A DNA stretch of 64,000 bases from Thereva unica (Eukaryota > Arthropoda > Insecta > Diptera > Therevidae), in the NCBI GenBank assembly GCA_949987705.1, contig OX465285.1, forward strand, positions 87,615,975 through 87,679,974, given 5' to 3'. How positions within the stretch are numbered: the stretch's first letter is position 1; each line of letters starts with the position of its first letter. The notes beneath the pieces are model-generated. The model was not told where the DNA came from and did no database searches. It was given only the letters and a program-made list of their open reading frames with translations. Shown here one piece after another: positions 33,125-45,100 of the stretch. Made by a program: the position numbers and the translations under genes.

Positions 33125-36100
33125 GTAAGGCAGGAGGTTTGATGATTTTCGTTATGAATAATGGATATAATATGTTAACTTTCATAATGGAACAAAGGTA
33201 ATTACAGAATATTTTCGTATATTATTTCTGCTCAACACCTGGAATATATTTTTGCGCGCTAATGTACCTGTGTTATTTGTCAAGTTGTTTAAGGTACAAT
33301 ACACCAAGGATTTTCTCAATTCAGTCTTGTACATCGTGAATTCCTTTCTGTGTAAAACAGCGTGTACATGCAAATTACTTCTAGGTTAATCTACTTAACA
33401 AAAACTAACACTTAACAAATAAATTACAAGAAACCATCAACGTCTTCCTTTCTTCTTTTTTTTTGTTTTCTTCCAAACCTCCCCAACCAAAATCTCAGCT
33501 CCTACCACGTATGAAAATTACCCCGAAAATGGGAATAGCTGCTGCAAATGGGACACTTTTAACATGTGCCCGAAATCTCTCTTATGACTTCATTAATCTT
33601 CCGTAACACTTGCTGGGTTGATAAAGTTTTTCCGTCTACATATAGATGGAAGTATAGGGACCAACTCTTCTCAGGGTTTTTGCCTATGTAAATCCATTTG
33701 TGTGAGTTGTACAGAGTGAAGTTTTTGGGGATGGAGCTCTAACTATCTGGAATGCCGCAATGGCCACGGAAACAAAAGATTATGGTTTTCAATTTGAATA
33801 TCCTCGACCGACAGGATTTTGAGATAGCGGATATCCTTGAGAGGGAGATGTGGTTGTTCTAAGGAGTTACTGACGTTACTAAGTAGACAGCTTGAGGAAA
33901 CTTTTTGTATAAGGATATGAATGTTATTAATAGTGTAAAATTAGTTAAGACTGTAGTCAGTTGAACAAATCAACAAGTTGAGTGAAGGATATCCCTGAGT
34001 TGGCCTATCAGATGAGTGTACCATTTAATACAATTGGCTACGAGGGGCGGTGATTTATAATCATACTCACGAAAAAAATTCACCTGAACAGAATAGTAGC
34101 TTAGTGACCACGATTGGCATACTCAGTAGACCGTTTCTCATTCGATTGTGAAGGCCAAGCAGCATTGGACGTGATTAGTACTTAGTTGGGGGACTTCTTG
34201 GAAAAGCAGGACTAGGGTTCAGAAAAAACTTTCAACACCGCCGCAGTTATTACTCACATGTGCAGGCCAAGTTCTAAAATGCTACAAGTCTCTTTTTCTA
34301 CTCGGGATTCCTAAATTGGTCAAGGCATTAGATGCCCTTGCAGACCTTATAGGGCAATCCACATAGGCCGCACATGAGTCACCCCTCAAAATACCATTTT
34401 GCAGCAATTACCTTTTTTCCTATGTGAGATAATGGGTCCAAAGGTACTGCGGACATTAATTTGGCCAATTGCACTACACCCCTATACCTCATATTTTTAG
34501 GCCAGACCTCTTGGAAAAGTTCAGCAGTCTGCCTAGTGGCTTGTCGCTTATACTCAAATGTTCGAGCAGAGACTCCTCGAACAAAGAAACCCTGGACCTC
34601 AGTAATAGGGGTTACTCACAGAGAACGTGGAGAGCAGACCCATCCTCCTCCAGGCAAAGCCTGCATGGCGGGTCCTCCACCCTTGCTATCCTTCTTAAGT
34701 GTCAATTTAGGGCACAGTGTCAGGTAATCGTGCCAACAAGTGTCCTGACATCATATCTACTGCGCCCTAGTCTTAGAGGACGGAAAGGACGCAACCGCAA
34801 CCAGTCTGGACCGACGAATTCAATATCAGATCCCTGTTTACCCAGGGTATCCGCACTTTCGTTGTCTTTGAAGCCCCGGTGACCCTGAGCCCAGACAAGA
34901 GTAACTTGATTGAGAACGCTTAGCTCACCAAGAGCACTTGGGCAGTCCCAAACTAATTTCGACTGGGTCCTATAGGACCTTATCGCCCTGATTTCCGCTG
35001 GGCTATCACAAAAGATACAAATCCGTTGTTTTGGTTGGCCCTTCTTAAGTTCTTAAGAAGTGCAACCCTGTATAGCGTACACCTCTGCTTGAAAGACAGT
35101 TTTTAAGGTGCCTTGGCTTATTGTCCTGCTGAATTTGGGGCTTTCACTCCAGATTCCGGCGCCCACACCTGTCTCTGTTTTTGAGCAATCCGTGTGCCAT
35201 ACTAGTTCGCCCGGCAATACTTTAGAAAAAGTCCAGGTTAGCCTTTCCTGTATTTGCACAGAAGGTTGCTCAAATTTAGAGAGTTTAAAGGGCATTTAGT
35301 CCGATAGCATGCCCGCTTCCAGAATCTCTTCCATTACGTTTATTATTATTGAATGTCCTCGCCCAAGACCAGCGCCCGGGTAACCATTCGCTTTCAGCCG
35401 CAGCACCGTGTTTATGGCGGACTTCTCTACCTCAAGGTCGAGGGATGCCAGATTGAGCAGAGTCTTCAGCGCTGCCATCGGGGAAGTGCGGATGGCCACA
35501 GTGATGGAAAGGCAGGCTACTCTTTGAATTTTGCTAAAATTGGTTTGAAAACCTTTAAGCGCCGTTTTGTGATACCAAACTAAAGCTCCATAAGTTGCCA
35601 TGGGCCTAATGATGGTGGTGTATTTCCAGTACATGGCTTTCGGTTGCAAACCCCATGTGGAAACACAAGCTCTGCAGCAAGCCAACAGGGATCTCCCAGA
35701 TCTGCTCATCGCAGTACCCATGTGCTGGTTCCAATTGAGCTTGGCATCTAGCGTCACTTGTAAATATTTGGCTTGTTGCGAAAAGCCTATAGGTCTGCCT
35801 GCGAGTGTAAGTGCCAAAAGTCCCGGTAGTGATCGTTTTAACTTTTAGCTCTACGCTGGCGCACCAGCTAGAAACCAGGTCTAGTACCTGCTGCAGGTGC
35901 CTTGACATGACCTCAACATCACCCAGACTTTAATTAACCTATGCCGTATTCTGTTCTTTCCTTGTAACCAAGCTTACTACTAGACTTTGCTCCATAACTA
36001 TTACAGCATGACCTTACTTGCCTAGAGGTGTAACTGATAAAGGTCTTAAGATAATTTTTGTTGGGGGTCGCCTGTTCTTTCAGGACTACCCCATGTCTAT

Positions 36101-39100
36101 GATAGCAGGATACTGGTTCTAATTAGTATCCGACCGCTGCCACCAAATTTTTGTGACAAGTTAAACTACTTCGGTCAAAGTACTTGTTCTGTTTTTTTTA
36201 TTAACCAAGCCAATTAAAACCCCAAAACTTGTGTCAGATATAGATATTTTGATAGATATTTGACAAGGGTTTTTTGGTATTTGGTTTTGCCTTATAGATA
36301 TCAAATCTATCACAACAAGAAGTTTCGAAAAAATTTAAATTGATAAATAGTTATAATCAGTTTTAACTACTTTTCAACTGGTTTCCAACTGGTAGAATTT
36401 AATGGACAAGCAAAAGGACTTATGACAAGTTAAACAGTATACTTTTTTTGGGACACCATGTAGTTGAATAGTTATAGTTACACAAAATATACATGAAAAG
36501 TAAATACGCTCTATTTATAAGAATTGCTGCAAAAACAAAAGAAATATCGAAAACATTACTTATAACCTATAAGAGCGCAATAAATGGCCAAATGATATAT
36601 ATAGAGCTTTCTAAAAATATACTTGTCCCAAAAACCCAACGAGAAATCATTTAGTTTTCTCGTATTTTTAGTCGTAACACGACAGATTGACAAAAAGACC
36701 TCGAAAAAGATCAAAAACCCTTTAGATTATCCCATAAATCCCTTTCAAAATTTGACCAACTAAAAAAACGGAATCACTGTCCCAAAAAGAAACCCATGTT
36801 CGCATATCACACACATGAAACTAAACAAAACGAAAAATCGTATCAATACGAAAATTACTTACACGTGCTAATCCCTAAAAGGAATAAAGAACGAGCATTA
36901 TGTTTCACCTCTGAACACAACATGCCTCGACTATCACACAGAAAAAAAAGTAAATTCCTTGGAATCAACAAATCAGTTAAGTTCACGCTGTCTAAACATT
37001 TTCGAAATTTTCGTCTATTTTCTGCAATTTAAGCACACACAAAATCTACACCACCACCAAAAAAAATGGAGAATGAAAGTGAAAAAATGTGACTTTTTTC
37101 TTTCTCTCGTTTATTTATTTGCAGTGTGATCCGGGCGTTGGTGTAGACCGATTCTTTCATGCGTTGTACACGCAACATTCCACCCGAATGGTGATGCTAT
37201 TGGGATCAGCATGTTCAGAAGTAACAGAAAGTCTGGCCAAAGTAGTACCATACTGGAATATTGTGCAGGTAAGTCCGGGAACATATTTTCTTTTTTTTTT
37301 ATCTAGAAATATATATATATTTTTTTTGATCTTTAAAATAATCTCCTGGCTGATTGGATAGAAAAAGAATTTAAAATCCTACTCCCACATATATGTATAT
37401 GTATATACAGGACCCTAGAGAAAAATGTCCAAGAACCCGTAAAAAGCAAAGATGCTTCTCCTTTTCACAAAAAAAATAAAAAATAAAAAAAAAAATGAAA
37501 GAAGGTCCAATAATCCAAAGCCAGCGGAAGTCAGTCGAGATTTTCAGTTGTAAGTAGTCATCCTTGAATTCCCCATCCAATATAGCCGCCCCCCCGGGGG
37601 CAGCAAAATTTCACGTCACCCTCTCTAAGCCATGAAATTGTATACAAAACCATTGAATGGGAAATGAAATCACCCCATTTCCTTCTCAACCAGGTATCAT
37701 TTGGGTCAACCTCTCCGGCCCTAAGCGACCGTCACGAGTTTCCGTTTTTTTATCGTACGGTAGCACCTGACTCCTCGCACAATCCGGCACGTATAGCGTT
37801 CATTCGAAAATTCGGATGGGACACAGTTACAACATTCTCTCAGAACGAGGAGGTCCACTCATTGGCTGTCAACGACCTAGTAACGGAGCTAGAGTCCGCA
37901 AACATATCTTGTGCCGCAACTATCACCTTTGCTGTGGCAGACTTCAAGGAGCAACTAATGCTGTTAAGGGTAAGACACAACTCCCTGCAGGGGGATGACA
38001 CCTTGTTTGAACTATTACAAAATATTTACATTTCTTTCCACATCGCAGGATCTAGATACCAGGATAATCATAGGAAGCTTCTCCCAGGAGCTAGCACCGA
38101 AGATTTTCTGCGAGGCATTCAAGCTGGGCATGTTCGGTGCTGATTATGCCTGGATACTGCACGAAAGCATGGGCCCGCCATGGTGGACATCGGAGCCCAT
38201 CGATTGCCCCCAGTCACAACTCCAAAAGGCTGTGGAAAATTTAATTATAGTTTCTAGCCACAATAGCATAGTCGGCAACGATGTCAGCCTAAGCGGACTG
38301 GTAACTTGCATTTCTAAGTGCGTGACCCTAACAAGTTTTTATTATACAAGTAGTAATCCTCAGAGTAATGATATGTTCGTTGATCAGCTGTCGGAGTTGC
38401 AAGTACCTGAGCCCCTTTCGAGGTATGCCCCGCAAACCTACGATGCTGTTTGGGCAATTGCTCTAGCGTTGCGTGGTGCTGAGGAGCATTGGAGAAATCA
38501 GTCTGGCATATCAAAGCTGGATACGTTCGATTACACAAGGTACGACATGGCACTGGAATTCCTGCAGCAGCTTGGAAGACTGAATTTTCTTGGAGTTTCA
38601 GTAAGTTTTCAAATAGAGCATAAGAGATTGTGAGAAAATATTTAGAGAGAGAGACACTTGAAGTCGTTACAAAGTCTTTACTCGCATTGAAGTTCTGCAC
38701 AAACATTTTCGAGGCGCAATTTTCTTATGTATTTCTAAGAAGGTATTCAAGGTAATTTCATTGTGAGTTAAAATAAGATTAAACTGAATATTTATGTGCA
38801 AACTTTAATCGTTCTGCACGGCTTATGAACCCAACATACAGGATATTTGAAAATAGATAATCGCTTTGGTTGTAATCAAATAAAATATTCAAGGGATAAC
38901 ATTAAGAACATCTGCTACATTGAGGGCACATTACAATTCGTTGAAGTTAAGTTTTAGCGGTTAATGCTGCTGCTGTAGTTAATTTTGGTTTCAAAGTTGA
39001 GGTACTCACGTTGATTTTACAGTATAGTTACACCTGCAAAAACTCCGGCTGCTGGCCTAGAGCTAGTACAGATAAAAATGTTAATATGTTCTTTGGTCGG

Positions 39101-42100
39101 GCGCCTAATCTTTGAGGAAGCAACTAAAACCGTTACAAAAATTTGGTGGCAGCGATGGGATACTAACGCGAACCAGTACCCCTATCTATTCTATTGCAGC
39201 GGTATACTGGTTTGAGTTAGTATCCCACCGCTGCCACCAAATTTTTGTAACGGTTTTAGTTGCTTCCTCAAAGATTAGGCACCCCACCAAAGAACAGATT
39301 AACACTTATATCTGTACCAGCTCTAAGCCAAATTTTTGTAACGGATATAGGTGTTAGCGGTGGGATACTAACTCAAATCAGTACCCCTATCTATTCTATT
39401 GTAGCGGCATACTGGTTCGAGTCTGTATCCCACCGCTGCCACCAAATTTGTAACGGATGTAAGTGTTAGCGGTGGCATACTAACGCAAACGAGTACCCCT
39501 ATCTATTCTGTTGCAGCAGCGTACTGGTTTAAGTTAGTATCCCACCGCTCCCACCAAATTTTTGCAACGAATTAAGTTGGGATTGTGTGGTACATCCTTG
39601 GTTGAGATGAACACTAACCCTTCTTATTACTTTTCTCCACTCACTGATCCAAACCGAAAAATAAATTCTGTCGCGTAGACTTGTGCAGGTATAAGGAATG
39701 CTCTGGTCCGAGATTGATTTCCTGTCTTCGCTATGGAATTATTATTCCTAAAAATGTTTAAGTCTTTAAAATACTCCTTATTTCCTTATTGCCCTTATTA
39801 TTGAGAGTTGCTATTTCAGTTTACACTTTTCATGTTAAACACTCACTGACTCACTTTCCACGTCGGATCATTTGTACTTTTGGTGCATCAGTCGTTGTGC
39901 GAATCCAATTACAAACTACAACATTAGTTAGCTTTACAAGCTGCTTCTTGTCCATTTAATTTTTATAGATATAGGTGTTAATGTGTTCTTAGTTGGAGAA
40001 CAGGCACTTTCAGGATTACCCCGTAACTATGGTAGCGGTGGGATACTGGTTTATGTTAGTATCCCACCGCTGCCACCAAATTTTTGTAACAATTTAGTTT
40101 AACATATAGTAAAGATAATTCCATTCTCGCAGACACTATAATTGGTTAATTTTTACAAAACTAATTCTATTGGCACCACTCAAAATTGCGATCCTCCCAT
40201 TGAAATTTTACCCTACATTTAATCTGAACTACTTTATCGATTGCCCTCACGTCTGAACATATATTAAAAAATATCAGCTACTTCTGCATTCATCTAACAC
40301 TCAACATTTGAATAAAATTTTATTTGCACAAATCCTCATCTTCAATTAATTAAAAGCATATTTCATTTTGATTAAAACCCCTCACCAAACAGCCATGATT
40401 TGACAAACGTTTTCATATTCCAAAAATTTTCAACTCTTTTCATATCACACAAAGAGGAGCTAAAATTGCTTTATCCTAAATCAAATTTGATTGCTTCAAA
40501 CTACATCCAGCTTAATTAAATATAAATTAAAACTTTTTAATCCCTTTAGGGTCCCGTATCCTTTAGCGGTCCAGATCGAGTTGGAACGACAGCATTCTAC
40601 CAAATTCAGCAAGGACTACTAGAGCCAGTCGCCCTCTATTATCCAGCGGAGCACAACCTTGACTTCGACTGTCCCAACTGCAAGTCGATAAAATGGCACA
40701 GCGGCCAGGTCCCAATTGCAAAAAGGATATTTAAGCTGAAAGTTGCCACCATAGCACCAGTGGCGTTCTATACAATCGCAACTTTGTCGTCAGTTGGAAT
40801 CGCCTTGGCAATAGCTTTTCTTGCCTTCAATTTACATTTCAGGAAATTGAAGTGAGCTTGAGTGAAATTTCATGTTCGTGTATGTGCTCTAACTTCTTAC
40901 ATGCTTTCTTTTTCTTTTCTTTTCTTCTCTTCCATCACCCCCGGTTGGTCGTCCCGCAGAGCCATCAAGCTTTCTAGCCCGAAGTTAAGCAATATTACTG
41001 CTGTTGGATGCATATTGGTCTATGCTGCTGTGGTTCTTCTGGGATTAGATTACTCAACGCTTCCATCGGCAGAGACTTCATTTCCTGCAGTTTGTACAGT
41101 GAGTATAAGTTTTCATTAAAGGACATTTTGCATGCGTATTGATTTGATGTAGAAGTTTTGAAAGGAGTTTTAGTTCTGTCCACAGTTGGAGACAGAAGTT
41201 AGTTGTTAAGTAAATAGCAGGATTCCCTTGGTGTTCTTACTGGAAACTGATGAAAGAGTCCACTTTTAAATTGATTGAGCTGGTTGCTGTAGTTGAATGA
41301 AACAATGAAGTAAATTAAAATATTTTTAAGAGGAAAAGGATCGAACGTTCGATATTTATTTAGATTAATTCAATCTAGGGCAATTAATATGGGAATTTGT
41401 TTTCAAATAGCACAGCAGAAGAATAGGGAATGGGTTTAAAGAATTTGGTAAGAATTTTGCTCGAAGCAAGTACAATTTCTTAGGGTAAGTGGCTTCATAT
41501 AGTCGAGATAATAAGAACATAAAAAGTTCGGGAGTACTGAAAGTGGAACTGAGAGTTTTGTCAATGAATGAATTACTGTGCGAGGCTCTGTAGAGTTTTA
41601 CGCGAAAAAGAGGAACACGTGAATTTCTGTGGAACAATCGTAGCAATACACGCGACATAACTTTGGTAATGCTGCTACTTTCCTATAGTAACCAAAGAGA
41701 ATTATATGGAGCTATCACCAATGACTTATATGACATGGTTTTGCACTTTACTTGGCTACAGCAAGGCTGTTTTTGGGGCCCAACGCATATTAAGGAGTTG
41801 AGTTAAGGAGAATTTCCAATCCCTTAACAGAACCGGGGCAATACGATGATTGTGCAGCGTCGTTCTTTTTTAGATGTTAAGAGATAGGTGAGCCGCTTAT
41901 GCTACACCGTTCATTGAGACGAGAAAAAGATTGGTCCAGTTCAGTATACTTTATTTTGAAGCATTGAATACGATCCGCAATTGTTGCAACACCATCTTGG
42001 CTTGGTAAGAGTCATTCATTGGACATAAGTTCCGATCATAAAGATAAAGTGCGGGACGAGTATTGTCCCAAGGGAAGCAAGAGGGGGTGGCGAACAGGCT

Positions 42101-45100
42101 GTTTATAAAAATTATCAAAAAGAATAGGTGATAAGATTGACCCCTGCGGAACACCGGCAGAGATCAATGGGGGTCTTTAGTGGAGAAACATGTTTTACTT
42201 AATTCAACCCAGTTTCTAGCAATTTTACAGTGTTTCTTGCGGAAAAAATTCGTGATATTTATCGAGACCCCTCTCCTGACATTGAGTGAGATTTGGCTCG
42301 ACCGCCACCCCCCCTTACACCACTCATGTTATTAATGGACGACCCCTAACGTAACATTTGTATTTTGCTTGCGTAGCTCTTTTAAATTAATCTAGTTCCT
42401 TCTTCCAATTATACAAAGCTAATCTGACGGTCTCCGCAGCCTAGAGGTTGGGATCCAAAACCATAACTCTGTATTATCTCTCCGACTAAAGTTTGCGGTT
42501 TGACATTGCACCTAATTTAAAAACTGTTGAGGAGCACAAAGTTAGATAGGTTAGTGGCTTAAGTGGCATACTCCAATTGCTACTAAGCCCATTTTATCTA
42601 GACACTGCGCTTTAAAGCATTATCCATCACTGATAGTATAGGGCCATTTATGCTTCCAGAGGCACCGATTTCCGCCTAACGCGGTTTTTGATTCGTATTT
42701 ATGTCATGCCTTTGAACTACAAATATTTTGATCAAGTCTAACTTCATCTCTTCTCTATGACAATACATGGCCCTCAACTTAAACTTCGCAACCGCCAACC
42801 AGTCCTTCTAACTTAAAAATCTGTAAGGCATAGATTCTTTCAGGACAATCTTGGGTATATGGTAGCGTGATACTGGTTTGTGTTAGTATCCCACCGCTGC
42901 CACTAAGTTTTTGTAACGGATTTATTTGCTTCCGTCAAAGGACTGTGTAGTACATTCCTTGTGTAAGATGAATACTACCCCTTTTTATTGTTTTTTTTCT
43001 ACTCGTTGGATCAGCTCAAGACATCGATCCTCCCGCACAGACTCATTCGGGAGTAAAGGAAACCTATGAGGTGCTATCGAAGATTATCAGCTAATCCATA
43101 AAGGGTAATTATGTATGGCAATCTGGAAGATATGTGCTGGAGTAATGTGAGTCTTGGGATTATGAAATTTATGATAATGACAAAATGTAAGGATATTTCG
43201 GATAATATTTCTAGTGCATGTCCTTAATCAAAAAAAAACAGAAGAGATTAATACCCACATGTAATCTAAGTAATGCAACTTTTAATCACTTCTCCTCCTC
43301 CTGCGTGTACATGTGTCAGAGAGCGCGTAAATTCATCATGTTTTATGCCCCCAAAAATGGGTGGAAGAAACAACAGAAAAAAATCCTTTCGAAATATCGT
43401 TCAAGAGTCCTCCCCATACAGTATAGGACTCGTGTGCCCGTATATGGAAGCGTTTACGTCTTCTTCATGTCTGGAATGAAGCCCCTATATGGTAGATGAA
43501 ATCTAGTACATTATGTATGTATGTATATCCGGCACGTCAGAACTTTCTTCTGCAGATAATTTTCACTTTATGCAAGACATACACGATGAGAAGAACTTGG
43601 GCAGAAAAACTTTTTTTCAAAGGATATATAAGTACCAGGACATGTGAAAGATTTCCATTTACATAAAATGTTTGAAAATTTCTGGAAAAATTCTGAAAAA
43701 TGATTTTTTTTTCTCAATAAATTGGAAAAGTTTGTTTTTACTCTTTCTGTGCATTTTATTTCGTGCCGTAAAATTGCAATCACATTAATGGCGATGTCAC
43801 ATGACTTTTTCGGGGACTTTGAGCAAAATGGAGAAGTTTTTAACTTGGTTTATTTTTTTTTTGGTTTGTTTGTGGTTGGTATTTTGGAGTACACTCAAGC
43901 GAAATGAAATCAAGGAATATAAGCACGCAACTTTTTGGTTGGTTGGTTGGTTGAAGGCAAACAAGTCTTGAGATTCTTGTTAAGTAATGGAATTTGTTAA
44001 AAAATAGTTTTGTAATTAAAATCCTTTCGGTAAGTACTAGAAAGGATTTGATTTGTGATTTATGTGCTTGGATTAGTTGTGAGGTATTAAACTATAATCG
44101 CTTTATTAAAGTATCTCAACACTTTAAACGCATCACTTGATCTTAATACGGATTTATTCAAGCATGATTAGGGTATGCTGCTAATCCTTCCGCTCGATAT
44201 GTGTGTCAACAATTACCTCATCGATGGCTATATTGGCAGTGGGAGACTAGTGGGTAGTAAATACATTGCAATTAAAGCCCCGGCCGAGCTTTAATAAAGA
44301 TGGCATGGTCACAGTAGGTCATGTTGCTTTTCAGAACAGCTCCTCGATTTTTTACTTTCTTAATGCAAGTTAGAGGGACTCCCACACCCAGCAGGACGAA
44401 ATATCTAAATAAGGGGAAAAAATACAACGTTACTTTGACGGATTTAACTTAAGTAGGCTTAACGTTGACCAGAAAGGATTTGGCCTTTTGAAGCAGGTAT
44501 GTATACACGCTAAAGAATAATCATTTATGGCCATTCCTACACGAGGAACTATGGTTCTAAAGCAAAAGTTTTTTAGGCAAGGGTACAAACGATTTTTCTT
44601 CAGAACCATGGTCCCTCCTTTAGGAATGACCTATCAAATTCTAAATAAAAGTGGTCCAGGAATTGAACCTTGAGGGACTCCCAAGCTAATCAGGGTAACC
44701 GAGGAACTACAGATACCTACTTTAACTTGTTGAAAGCGATAAGTTAGAAACTATGAATAAGTTTAAGAACAGTTCGAGAAAAATGGACTTATGACAGCAT
44801 ACCACGACAAGCTGATCCCACCAAATATACAGCATATGGGCCTCGATCTATGAATGTTTGGCTTGGCCATCATCTTTTTACATCATTATGACGTCATTTT
44901 GCCTGCGAGCAAATGTTCGATTTCCTTGGTGAATTCGTACCTTGAATCTGCAAGTTTTTGTGGATCTCCATCCAGAAATGCCTGGCTCTAATTCTGCGTC
45001 TTCAAACCTTTTCACTGGCCCGGGACGTTTCTTATCTTCCAAGTCGAAATTACCGCATCACTATTATTTGATTCAAAGTTCGATATTTTCACGCACCAAA

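Larger units (their letters stand above)
38601..40549. other. Intron 5 (between residues 533 and 534), repeat-rich
   Basis: Its middle is occupied by four hairpins of repeat family H (39130-39570 and 39970-40095). The rest is AT-rich. Acceptor TCCCTTTAG. Confidence 0.8.

Noticed and set aside
34250..35925. Host RNase H or reverse-transcriptase gene
   Set aside because: Order of domains, C-terminal knuckle, stops and lack of 5' part show a retrotransposon fragment.
38049..38600. One uninterrupted 184-codon exon
   Set aside because: The internal 63-nt GT-AG segment disrupts the match to fly R3; splicing it out restores the match.
40965..40995. 5S-like word in exon 7 (CCCGAAGTTAAGCAATATTA)
   Set aside because: The match to 5S is limited to this word; the sequence encodes the conserved SPKLSNI of the receptor.
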